Part shown: positions 9,679 to 17,154 of the stretch, piece after piece
Position numbering within the stretch: position 1 is the first letter of the stretch
Layout of the letters: each line of letters starts with the position of its first letter
Assembly: GCA_910579495.1 (NCBI GenBank)
Contig: CAJTVD010000011.1
Coordinates: 1 to 64,000, forward strand
Direction of reading: 5' to 3'
Length of the DNA: 64,000 nucleotides
Origin: an uncultured Lachnospiraceae bacterium
GTDB taxonomy: Bacteria > Bacillota > Clostridia > Lachnospirales > Lachnospiraceae
Notes under the pieces: generated by a model
What the model saw: only the letters and a program-made list of their open reading frames with translations
Databases searched by the model: none
What the model was told of the DNA's origin: nothing
Translations under genes and position numbers: made by a program

Positions 9679-10788
9679 CTAATTTACCGTTGTAAAATTA
9701 ACGGGGAGTATCAAATAAATATATTGGCCCGCCGGGTCCCTGATAAAACACGGCGCTTTGGGATTTACCAGGTAAATGCTGATCTCCTCATCGTCAATCA
9801 CCCGAAGGGCATCAATCATAAATTTGGGGTTGAACCCGATCATCAGGTCCTTTCCCTGCTTTACAATATCAATTTCCTCATTCATGCTCCCTACTGTGGA
9901 ATTGATCCTCAGCTTCATCACGCCCTCAGTGATGTTGATGATAATGGGCTTTTTATCCCCCTCCTTTACAAGAAGGGTTGCCCTGTCTATACATTCAAGC
10001 AGCTCCTTTTTGTTGATATTGACTTTCGTCTCATAATCGCTTGAAAGCATCTGGTCGATTTTAAAATATTCCCCCTCAATCAGCCTGGAGACTACCACCG
10101 TATTGCCGAACTCAAATAAAATATGCTTTCCTGTAAAGAAAATATGTACGTCCTTATCTGTATCCCCGGTAAGGATTTTGCTGATTTCATTTAACGTCTT
10201 TCCGGGAACCACTACTTTCCTTGAGGCATAATTGCCTTTCAGGTTGATCTTCCGGATAGAAATCCTGTGCCCGTCAAGGGAGACCACCTTTAAAATATCC
10301 CCGTTGATGTCAAAAAGTTCCCCTGTCATAAGCTTATTATTGTCATTATCCGAAATTGAAAAAATCGTCTGCCTTATCACTTCTTTTAAAGTAAACTGTG
10401 AAAGGACAATGGAGTCCAGCCTTTCAATGGAGGGCAGGCAGGAAAAATCTTCCCCTGATTTTCCTATAATCGTGAATTTGGCTTTTTCACAGGTGATATT
10501 GGTCTTAAAGGTTTTGTCTGATTCTATTGTGACTTCATTATCAGGAAGCTTCCTGACAATGTCAAGGAGTATTCTGGCATCAAGGGCAATCTGCCCTTTT
10601 TCAATGATATTTCCTTCAATAACAGTTTCAATTCCCAGTTCCATATCATTTGCAGTCAGTTTGATTTCATTATCAGTTACATGGATCAGGATACATTCAA
10701 GAATAGACATTGTGGTTTTGTTGGGGACAGCTTTTGATACGGTCTGAACACCATTTAACAGGTTCCCTTTACTGCATGTAAATTTCAT
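9679..10788 (-). CDS. dnaN: DNA polymerase III beta subunit (sliding clamp)
   Basis: DnaN forms the ring that tethers the replicative polymerase and other proteins to DNA. The 369-residue sequence has the three repeated clamp domains (about 1-120, 125-245, 250-369). Typical features are the N-terminal MKFTC..LLNGVQTVSKAVP and the C-terminal stretch ending in PVNFT, which helps form the hydrophobic pocket for clamp-binding peptides. It lies downstream of dnaA, separated by a 238-bp gap containing DnaA boxes, and heads the dnaN-S4-recF-gyrB-gyrA run. The mobile element in this window encodes a protein ending in a clamp-binding-like motif, so this clamp is a possible partner. Confidence 0.98.
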   Translation of the reverse strand: MKFTCSKGNLLNGVQTVSKAVPNKTTMSILECILIHVTDNEIKLTANDMELGIETVIEGNIIEKGQIALDARILLDIVRKLPDNEVTIESDKTFKTNITCEKAKFTIIGKSGEDFSCLPSIERLDSIVLSQFTLKEVIRQTIFSISDNDNNKLMTGELFDINGDILKVVSLDGHRISIRKINLKGNYASRKVVVPGKTLNEISKILTGDTDKDVHIFFTGKHILFEFGNTVVVSRLIEGEYFKIDQMLSSDYETKVNINKKELLECIDRATLLVKEGDKKPIIINITEGVMKLRINSTVGSMNEEIDIVKQGKDLMIGFNPKFMIDALRVIDDEEISIYLVNPKAPCFIRDPAGQYIYLILPVNFTTVN

Positions 10789-11026
10789 ATGTGTATAACT
10801 CCCTTTCTTTCACAGTTTTGTCTGAGACGGAAAAACGTTGATTTGTATTCTGTGCGCTATGCTAATAATATATATTAAATACAGTAATATCCTTAATAAG
10901 GGGTGTTGATTTGTGTATAACCCCTTTTATTATACTATTTTTCAGGCAAAAAAGGAATGGATAACCTGTGGATAAGTTCTTTTTTATTTCAGAATAACTT
11001 TTAACTTATTCACAATTGACAGGCGG
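10789..11026. other. Origin region, dnaA-dnaN side (DnaA-box cluster)
   Basis: This 238-bp gap holds four DnaA-box-like 9-mers. They are TGTGTATAA at 10790-10798 and 10912-10920, TGTGGATAA (perfect, reverse) at 10967-10975, and TTATTCACA at 11006-11014. Each differs from TTATCCACA by at most one base on the appropriate strand. The stretch around 10855-10945 is AT-rich. In several Firmicutes, oriC is bipartite with boxes on both sides of dnaA; this would be the second half. It must also contain the dnaN promoter, which I did not resolve. Confidence 0.7.
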
Positions 11027-12376
11027 CTAGGAGGGGTTTATTTTCTTTTTAATCATTTCCACCCTGTTCCTTACCTCCTTATTTGCCTGCATTTCCGCAG
11101 TGATCTTGTCAATACCGTGGATAACTGTGGTATGGTCTTTTTTCCCCAGGGCTTTGCCAATACTCTGGAGAGGCTCTGCAGTTAGGTGCCTGCACAGGTA
11201 CATGCAGATCTGCCTGGGCTGCACAAATTCCGAGTTCCTCTTCCTTGATACGATATCTGCCGGGGATATGCCAAATTGCTCTGCCACCACCTCAATAATA
11301 AACTGGGGCGTGATTGCCCTGGAAGCGTTGGGGGATATCATATCCTTTAATGCCTCCTGGGCGTTGGCAAGGGTAATCTCCACTTCGTTTAATTTGGCAA
11401 AAGCAATGATTTTATTATAAGCCCCTTCCAGTTCCCGGATATTGGATTTGATATTTGTGGCAATATATTCAAATATGTCTTCACTGATTTCCTTGCTGTA
11501 ATTTTCCGCGTTTTTCTTAAGGATTGCGTAACGGGTTTCATAGTCCGGCGGCTGGATGTCCGCAATCAGCCCCCATTCAAACCGGGAGCGGAACCTCTCT
11601 TCTAAAGTTTCCATTTCCTTTGGAGGCTTGTCTGAGGTAAGGATGATCTGTTTGCCGGAGGAATGGAGCACATTGAAGGTGTGGAAAAATTCTTCCTGGG
11701 TACTCTCTTTTCCTATTATAAATTGCACGTCGTCAATTAAGAGGACGTCTACTGTCCTGTATTTTTCCCGGAGCTTGTTCATTTTGGCCGCATCGCCGCT
11801 TCGGATGGATTCAATCACTTCGTTGGTAAACTGTTCGGAGGTGACATAAAGCACCTTCATTTCCTGGTTCTGGTTTAGGATAAAATGGCCGATGGAGTGC
11901 ATCAGGTGGGTCTTGCCAAGCCCGGCTTCCCCATAAATATAGAGGGGATTATATACTTCCCCCGGGGATTCTGCCACAGCTAAAGAGGCGGAATGGGCAA
12001 ATTTATTGTTCCCTCCTACCACGAAGGTGTCAAATCTGTATTTTGAATTCAGATTGGCGTGCTGGTAATTAATATTGTAAACTGCCTTGGCGGCAGTCTT
12101 TTCTTCGGTTTCCGTATCCTTTTCCAGAATGAAGGAGATATCATAGGTATGGTTCATCATTTCGGAAATGGTAACCTGAAAGAAGCTTTTATACTTGTTG
12201 GTAATATATTTCAGGGCGTGGGCCTGGTCTGACGGGATCACAATAGTAACAATGTCGTTTTTCTCACTGTAAAAATCCAAAGGCATAACCCATGTTTTAT
12301 AGGAAATATCTGACAGTTCATATTCTTTTCTAAGGGTGTCTTTAATTAAGTCCCAGTTTTCTTTAATAGAATTCAT
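11027..12376 (-). CDS. dnaA: Chromosomal replication initiator protein DnaA
   Basis: DnaA binds the boxes in oriC, oligomerises as an AAA+ ATPase and opens the duplex. The product is 449 residues if it starts at 12376 (MNSIKENWDLIK), where AGGGGG precedes the ATG. A longer frame to 12469 adds 31 residues unlike any DnaA and is not preferred. Visible motifs are Walker A (GEAGLGKTHLMHSIG), Walker B (VLLIDDVQFI), and the C-terminal helix-turn-helix with the DnaA signature (KKDHTTVIHGIDKI). DnaA boxes flank the gene on both sides, as expected for autoregulation and origin function. Confidence 0.98.
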   Translation of the reverse strand: MNSIKENWDLIKDTLRKEYELSDISYKTWVMPLDFYSEKNDIVTIVIPSDQAHALKYITNKYKSFFQVTISEMMNHTYDISFILEKDTETEEKTAAKAVYNINYQHANLNSKYRFDTFVVGGNNKFAHSASLAVAESPGEVYNPLYIYGEAGLGKTHLMHSIGHFILNQNQEMKVLYVTSEQFTNEVIESIRSGDAAKMNKLREKYRTVDVLLIDDVQFIIGKESTQEEFFHTFNVLHSSGKQIILTSDKPPKEMETLEERFRSRFEWGLIADIQPPDYETRYAILKKNAENYSKEISEDIFEYIATNIKSNIRELEGAYNKIIAFAKLNEVEITLANAQEALKDMISPNASRAITPQFIIEVVAEQFGISPADIVSRKRNSEFVQPRQICMYLCRHLTAEPLQSIGKALGKKDHTTVIHGIDKITAEMQANKEVRNRVEMIKKKINPS

Positions 12377-12756
12377 TCCATGCCCCCTGAAGCCAATAAA
12401 GGCAAAATCAAACTTCTTCATTTCTATCATAATATAAATGGTATGAAATTTCAAATTATTTTTATACACACTGTTTCTGAAGCAACACTATGGGAAGTTT
12501 CCTCCCCAAATGGTAATTGTGAATAACTTCTGAAAAGTAATGAACAGTATACACACCTGGAAAATCAACAAAAAATCCCCTTTTTGGGATGGCAATGTTG
12601 AAAAAAATGTAAGTTATCCACAGGTTATCCACAATTTGTGGATAGCATGATGTGAATTGTTAAAAACTATATTTTGTGTTAATGGGATGGTTTATCCTAC
12701 TACATCTTGATGTAAAAAAAATCACGATTTTTTCTTTTAAATTTTGAGGTTTTCAC
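12377..12756. other. oriC: Origin of replication, dnaA-rpmH side
   Basis: This non-coding stretch between divergent dnaA and rpmH contains two perfect head-to-tail DnaA boxes, TTATCCACA at 12614-12622 and 12625-12633. A one-mismatch inverted box (TGTGGATAG) lies at 12637-12645. Further one-mismatch boxes are TTATACACA at 12462-12470 and TGTGAATAA at 12518-12526. To the right, 12650-12755 is strongly AT-rich with long A and T runs and is the best candidate for the unwinding element. The closely packed boxes next to an AT-rich tract, between dnaA and rpmH, are the classic bacterial oriC layout. Confidence 0.88.
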
Positions 12757-12785
12757 TTGACGGGAAGCCATTAATCTTATATAAT
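12757..12785 (+). promoter_or_regulatory. Promoter of the rpmH-rnpA operon
   Basis: TTGACG at 12757-12762 and TATAAT at 12780-12785 are separated by exactly 17 bp. This is a near-consensus sigma-A promoter 89 bp upstream of the rpmH start, consistent with high expression of a ribosomal protein gene. Confidence 0.88.
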
Positions 12786-12873
12786 CGTAATGATATTTTC
12801 CGATGAAATATAGATAGTTAAATATTTGTTTGCCTTATATAGATTAAGGTCCAGTAAAGGAGGTGCATCCAAA

Positions 12874-13008
12874 ATGAAAATGACTTATCAGCCTAAGAAA
12901 AGGCACCGGAAAAAAGTTCACGGTTTCAGAGCCAGAATGAGTACACCCGGGGGCAGGAAGGTTTTAGCAGCCAGACGGGCAAAAGGAAGAAAAAGATTAT
13001 CAGCATAG
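12874..13008 (+). CDS. rpmH: 50S ribosomal protein L34
   Basis: This 44-residue, very basic protein (MKMTYQPKKRHRKKVHGFR to the GRKRLSA end) is a full-length L34 of the large ribosomal subunit. The start at 12874 is chosen because AAAGGAGG lies at 12856-12863, and because L34 begins with M(K)xTxQPxxR. An upstream in-frame GTG/TTG extension is not family-like. It is the first gene of the rpmH-rnpA-yidD-yidC-jag run that borders the origin in Firmicutes. Confidence 0.97.
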   Translation: MKMTYQPKKRHRKKVHGFRARMSTPGGRKVLAARRAKGRKRLSA

Positions 13009-13032
13009 GCCGCATATTTGTGGCCTTTTTTT
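13008..13032 (+). terminator. Hairpin with T run between rpmH and rnpA
   Basis: GGCCGC pairs with GTGGCC (one G-U pair) around a six-base loop, followed by seven T residues. It starts at the last base of the rpmH stop codon. It probably acts as a partial terminator that lowers rnpA expression relative to rpmH, since no strong new promoter is evident in the 43-bp gap. Confidence 0.65.
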
Positions 13033-13051
13033 CTATGCGGGTATATTTAAA

Positions 13052-13411
13052 ATGAGTTATTTATTTTCGGAATCTTTGAAAAAAAACTGTGATTTCCAGT
13101 ATGTTTACAAAAATGGCAAATCTTATGCCAACAGATATTTGGTTATGTATGTTTTGGAAAATAACACAGATGGGAACAGGCTGGGAATCAGTGTAAGCAA
13201 AAAAGTAGGGAACAGCGTTGTAAGACACAGGGTTACGAGATTGATCAGGGAGAGTTACCGGCTGCATGAAAATATATTTAATAGTGGTTTAGATATAGTG
13301 GTCGTTGCCAGGAACAGTGCTTGTTCTGTTTCATATCAAGAGGCGGAAAGTGCGTTATTGCATCTTGCAAAGCTTCATCAGCTTCTGAAGGATCAGATTG
13401 CGGATGGATGA
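13052..13411 (+). CDS. rnpA: Ribonuclease P protein component
   Basis: This 119-residue basic protein assists the RNase P RNA in removing tRNA 5' leaders. The N-terminus SESLKKNCDFQYVYKNGKSYANRYLVMYV and the conserved RNR-type motif (SVVRHRVTRLIRESYRLHE) match the family. It lies after rpmH and before yidD, its conserved position. The 3' end overlaps the beginning of yidD by several bases, which suggests translational coupling. Confidence 0.96.
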   Translation: MSYLFSESLKKNCDFQYVYKNGKSYANRYLVMYVLENNTDGNRLGISVSKKVGNSVVRHRVTRLIRESYRLHENIFNSGLDIVVVARNSACSVSYQEAESALLHLAKLHQLLKDQIADG

Positions 13412-13634
13412 TTTAGACAAAAATATGAAAAATATTTTGATTTTATTAATTAAATTTTATAGAAAATATATTTCTCCGTTAAAGATCACCAAATGTCCTT
13501 ATTTTCCCACATGTTCGGAGTATGGGCTTGAAGCTGTGGAAAAGTATGGCGCTATAAAGGGGGGGATTCTGGCTTTATGGAGAATTGCCAGATGCAACCC
13601 TTTTTCAAAGGGGGGTTATGACCCCGTACCGTAG
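13404..13634 (+). CDS. yidD: Membrane protein insertion efficiency factor YidD
   Basis: This small protein is peripheral to the membrane and aids YidC-dependent insertion. The core ILLIKFYRKYISPLKITKCPYFPTCSEYGLEAVEKYG and the terminal GGYDPVP are diagnostic, and the conserved Cys residues are present. The start is uncertain. ATG at 13404, overlapping the end of rnpA, has GAAGG upstream; ATG at 13425 would give a 69-residue protein closer to the usual family start. The gene lies between rnpA and yidC as in other Firmicutes. Confidence 0.93.
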   Translation: MDDLDKNMKNILILLIKFYRKYISPLKITKCPYFPTCSEYGLEAVEKYGAIKGGILALWRIARCNPFSKGGYDPVP

Positions 13635-13672
13635 TAATTGATAGAATCAAAATCCAAATAGGAGGAAATAAA

Positions 13673-14992
13673 TTGACAGGAATTATATTGACCCAGTATA
13701 ACGGTGCCATATTAGGCCCTATAGCCAAAATCCTTGGCTATATTATGGAAGGAATTTTTAATTTTTTAGATCTGATCGGAATTCCTAATATTGGTTTGTC
13801 TATTATTTTGTTTACGATTGTGATTTATCTGCTGCTGATGCCTCTTACTATTAAACAGCAAAAATTTTCCAAACTTTCTGCAAAGATGAATCCGGAACTT
13901 CAGGCAGTCCAGGCAAAATATAAAAATAAAAAAGATAATGAGTCTATGATGGCAATGAATGCTGAGACCCAGGCTGTCTATGCAAAGTATGGGGTTTCTC
14001 CCAGCGGAAGCTGTATACAGCTTTTGATCCAGATGCCTATCCTCCTTGCCCTTTACAGGGTGATTAATGCCATGCCTGCTTATGTGGGTAAAATTAAGGA
14101 AGCTTTTTTCCCTCTGGTTACAAATTTGATCACCCAGCAGGGGAGTTCAGAATTTTTACAGGGCTTAAAGAATGCTGCCATGTATGTAAGGCAGTTTTCC
14201 AACGAGGCTTTTGTGGAAGGGGCTGTGGAGAATACTTATGTACAGAATACTTATATTGACGTATTAAACAGGGCTTCCACTGCGGAATTTGCCAGCATTG
14301 TGGACAAGTTTCCCAGCCTTGCGGGGGATGTGGAGCATACATTGTCTTATTTGAATGAATATAATAATTTCCTGGGGATAAATATAGGGAATTCTCCTTC
14401 TTATATGGTAAGTAACGCCTGGAATTCTCCTGACGGCGTACAGTGGCTGTTAATTATTGCCGCCCTTATTATTCCGGTGCTGTCCGCCATTACCCAGTGG
14501 GTCAATACCAAGTTAATGCCTCAGGCGGAGCCTAATGGCCAGAATGACCAGCAAAATTCCATGGCCCAGTCCATGAAGGTAATGAATACTACAATGCCTA
14601 TTATGTCAGCTTTTTTCTGTTATACACTTCCGGCAGGTATGGGGTTATACTGGATCGCCGGTTCGGTGGTCAGGAGTATACAGCAGGTAGTGATCAATAA
14701 GCATATTGATAAGATTGATATTGATGAGCTTATTAAGAAAAATGAAGGCAAAAGGATACAGAAACTGGAAAAAGCGGGGATTGACCCCAAAACAGTTAAC
14801 AGAAACGCTACTTTAAGTACCAAAAATGTAAACAATAGCCCTGCTTCCAAAAAGGGAAAGGTTATGTCCCAGGAAGAAAAAGAAGAGGCTATGAGGAAAT
14901 CCACCGAATATTACAACAAAAATGCCAAGCCCGGGAGCCTTGCTGCAAAAGCAAATATGGTAAAACAGTATAATGAGAAAAACAATAAATAG
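13673..14992 (+). CDS. yidC: Membrane protein insertase YidC/OxaA
   Basis: YidC inserts and folds inner-membrane proteins with or without SecYEG. The 439-residue protein begins at a TTG (13673) preceded by AGGAGGAAATA. It has the Gram-positive type of core: an N-terminal membrane helix, an amphipathic segment around MPLTIKQQKFSKLSAKMNPELQAVQAKYK, and several later membrane helices. The first membrane region is followed by an extended periplasmic-side loop (about residues 150-250). The C-terminus is long and rich in Lys and Asn. No lipoprotein signal is seen, unlike B. subtilis SpoIIIJ. Confidence 0.95.
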   Translation: MTGIILTQYNGAILGPIAKILGYIMEGIFNFLDLIGIPNIGLSIILFTIVIYLLLMPLTIKQQKFSKLSAKMNPELQAVQAKYKNKKDNESMMAMNAETQAVYAKYGVSPSGSCIQLLIQMPILLALYRVINAMPAYVGKIKEAFFPLVTNLITQQGSSEFLQGLKNAAMYVRQFSNEAFVEGAVENTYVQNTYIDVLNRASTAEFASIVDKFPSLAGDVEHTLSYLNEYNNFLGINIGNSPSYMVSNAWNSPDGVQWLLIIAALIIPVLSAITQWVNTKLMPQAEPNGQNDQQNSMAQSMKVMNTTMPIMSAFFCYTLPAGMGLYWIAGSVVRSIQQVVINKHIDKIDIDELIKKNEGKRIQKLEKAGIDPKTVNRNATLSTKNVNNSPASKKGKVMSQEEKEEAMRKSTEYYNKNAKPGSLAAKANMVKQYNEKNNK

Positions 14993-15004
14993 GGGGAAGG
15001 ATAA

Positions 15005-15628
15005 ATGGAATATACAGAATTTTCAGCTAAGACAGTAAATGATGCAATTACGGAAGCCTGTCAGAAATTATTGGTTACCAGTGATAAATTGGATTATATT
15101 GTGGTAGAAGAAGGCTCGGCTGGATTTCTTGGCATTGGTTCTAAACCTGCTGTTATTAAAGCGAGAACGAAGGCAACTGTTGTAGATAAGGCAAAGGATT
15201 TTTTGAGGGATGTTTTTGATGCCATGAATATGGCAGTGGCCGTTGATGTAAAATACAATGAAGATACCAGGAATATGAATATTGATTTAAGCGGTGAGGA
15301 GATGGGAGTCCTTATTGGAAAAAGGGGGCAGACCCTGGATTCCCTCCAATATTTAATTTCCCTGGTGGTGAACAAGGAAGCGGAAGAGTACATAAGGGTT
15401 AAGGTAGATACGGAAGATTACCGCAAGAGAAGAAAAGAAACCCTGGAGAATCTTGCCAAAAATATTGCCTATAAGGTGAAAAGGACAAAACATTCTGTTT
15501 CATTAGAGCCTATGAATCCTTATGAAAGAAGGATTATCCATTCTGCGCTGCAAAATGATAAATATGTCACAACACACAGTGAAGGGGAGGAACCTTTTAG
15601 AAGGGTGGTTGTTACCCTGAAAAGATAA
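15005..15628 (+). CDS. jag: RNA-binding protein Jag/KhpB (SpoIIIJ-associated)
   Basis: The 207-residue protein has three ordered parts. The Jag_N domain (about 1-50) includes EEGSAGFLGIGSKPA, the KH domain (about 75-150) has the IGKRGQTLDSLQYL loop, and the C-terminal R3H domain ends EPFRRVVVTLKR. Proteins of this family bind RNA, often with a second small KH protein, and influence cell division and elongation in Gram-positive bacteria. The gene starts 12 bp after yidC with GGGGGAAGG as ribosome binding site and is closed by a terminator, so it is probably the last gene of the rpmH operon. Confidence 0.95.
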   Translation: MEYTEFSAKTVNDAITEACQKLLVTSDKLDYIVVEEGSAGFLGIGSKPAVIKARTKATVVDKAKDFLRDVFDAMNMAVAVDVKYNEDTRNMNIDLSGEEMGVLIGKRGQTLDSLQYLISLVVNKEAEEYIRVKVDTEDYRKRRKETLENLAKNIAYKVKRTKHSVSLEPMNPYERRIIHSALQNDKYVTTHSEGEEPFRRVVVTLKR

Positions 15629-15645
15629 TGTATATTGTTATGCTG

Positions 15646-15681
15646 AAAAATGTTGGGGGATTTACTCTTCCAGCATTTTTT
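15646..15681 (+). terminator. Intrinsic terminator after jag
   Basis: An 11-bp stem (ATGTTGGGGGA against TCTTCCAGCAT, with G-U pairs) and a five-base loop are followed by a T run of five to six bases. It ends the rpmH-jag transcript 18 bp after jag, so mnmE should have its own promoter in the short AT-rich gap that follows. Confidence 0.8.
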
Positions 15682-15742
15682 GGTATATATTATTAAGGTT
15701 ACAGGAAATTTTGTTATATTAATTTTGCTGATGGGGAGAGGA

Positions 15743-17125
15743 ATGAATACAGATACGATTGCTGCGATTGCCACTGCCCCCGGTAATGCTGGAATAGGGA
15801 TTATCAGGGTAAGCGGGGAGGATGCTATTAAAATTGTTGATGTTATTTTCAGGAATAAAAATAACATGCGGGTATTAAAGGATTATAAGAGCCATACCAT
15901 CCATTATGGTTTTATTTTCAATGGCGATGAAATGATTGATGAGGTTATGGTTTCCATATTAAAAAAGCCTGGGAGTTTTACAGCGGAGGATACTGTGGAA
16001 ATAAACTGCCATGGCGGTATGTTTGTTTTGGGCCGCATTCTTTCCCTTGTGACAGGCCATGGTGCCAGGCTGGCGCAGCCGGGAGAATTTACAAAGCGCG
16101 CCTTTTTAAATGGGAGGATCGATTTATCGGAAGCGGAAGCCGTGATGGATATCATATCATCCCAAAATGAACTGGCATTGAAAAATTCTCTTAGACAGCT
16201 CCGGGGGGCAGTGTCGGAAAAAATCGGCAGGCTGAGAAAAGGGATTGTCTATGAAATTGCTTATATTGAATCTGCTTTGGACGACCCTGAACATATAAGC
16301 CTTGCAGGATATCCAGAAAAACTGGAAAAACGTGTGGATGAGTTTATCAGGGAGACGGAAAGCCTTTTAGCCACTGCGGATAACGGAAGAATCCTTAAAG
16401 AAGGCATTAAGACAGTGATTGTTGGGAAACCCAATGCAGGGAAGTCGTCCCTGTTAAATGTGCTTGCGGGAGAGGAAAGAGCCATTGTCACGGATATTGC
16501 GGGAACTACAAGGGATGTGTTGGAAGAAAACATTAACCTTGGCGGTATATCCCTTCTGGTCATTGATACGGCAGGGATCCGGTCCACAGAGGATGTGGTG
16601 GAAAGGATTGGAGTGGAAAGGGCAAAGAAATCCTTGCAGGAGGCTGACCTGGTGGTTTACATGGTGGATTCTACTGTTGCCCTGGATGGAAACGACTATG
16701 AGATCATGGAAATGATGAAAGATAAGAAGTGTATTGTGCTCTATAATAAATCTGATTTGGTCCCGGTGGTTTCCCTGGAAGAGGTTAAGGGCAGGCTGGA
16801 GAAGGAGGCCTTGGTCATCAGGACTTCCGTAAAGGATAATACAGGGATAGGTGAATTTGAACAGGCCGTTAAGAAACTTTTCCTGGAGGGAAAAATTTCT
16901 GTTGACGGGGAAATTATGATTACCAGCCTTCGCCATAAGGAAGCATTGAAGGAAGCATTGGAAAGCCTGAAGCTGGTAAAAAGGAGTTTAACGGACAGTT
17001 TGCCGGAAGATTTTTATGCCATTGATTTAATGGGCGCTTATGCCAGTTTGGGAAAGATAACCGGGGAAGAGGTTGGGGAAGACCTGGTGAATGAGATCTT
17101 TTCAAAATTTTGCATGGGTAAATAA
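15743..17125 (+). CDS. mnmE: tRNA modification GTPase MnmE
   Basis: MnmE (TrmE) works with MnmG to make the cmnm5 modification of wobble uridine in certain tRNAs. The product is 460 residues from ATG 15743, chosen because GGGGAGAGGA precedes it and MNTDTIAAIATAPGNAGIGIIRVSG is the family N-terminus; the longer upstream frame is not. The central G domain has GKPNAGKSSLLN, a switch region with DIAGTTRD, DTAG and NKSD. The protein ends in FCMGK, the C-x-GK motif with the catalytic Cys. Confidence 0.97.
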   Translation: MNTDTIAAIATAPGNAGIGIIRVSGEDAIKIVDVIFRNKNNMRVLKDYKSHTIHYGFIFNGDEMIDEVMVSILKKPGSFTAEDTVEINCHGGMFVLGRILSLVTGHGARLAQPGEFTKRAFLNGRIDLSEAEAVMDIISSQNELALKNSLRQLRGAVSEKIGRLRKGIVYEIAYIESALDDPEHISLAGYPEKLEKRVDEFIRETESLLATADNGRILKEGIKTVIVGKPNAGKSSLLNVLAGEERAIVTDIAGTTRDVLEENINLGGISLLVIDTAGIRSTEDVVERIGVERAKKSLQEADLVVYMVDSTVALDGNDYEIMEMMKDKKCIVLYNKSDLVPVVSLEEVKGRLEKEALVIRTSVKDNTGIGEFEQAVKKLFLEGKISVDGEIMITSLRHKEALKEALESLKLVKRSLTDSLPEDFYAIDLMGAYASLGKITGEEVGEDLVNEIFSKFCMGK

Positions 17126-17154
17126 CAGGATGTAGAAGGAAGGTGGCGGAGATA

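Noticed and set aside
12377..12469. 31-residue N-terminal extension of DnaA
   Set aside because: The extension has no family similarity, while ATG 12376 has a strong ribosome binding site and gives a typical DnaA start.
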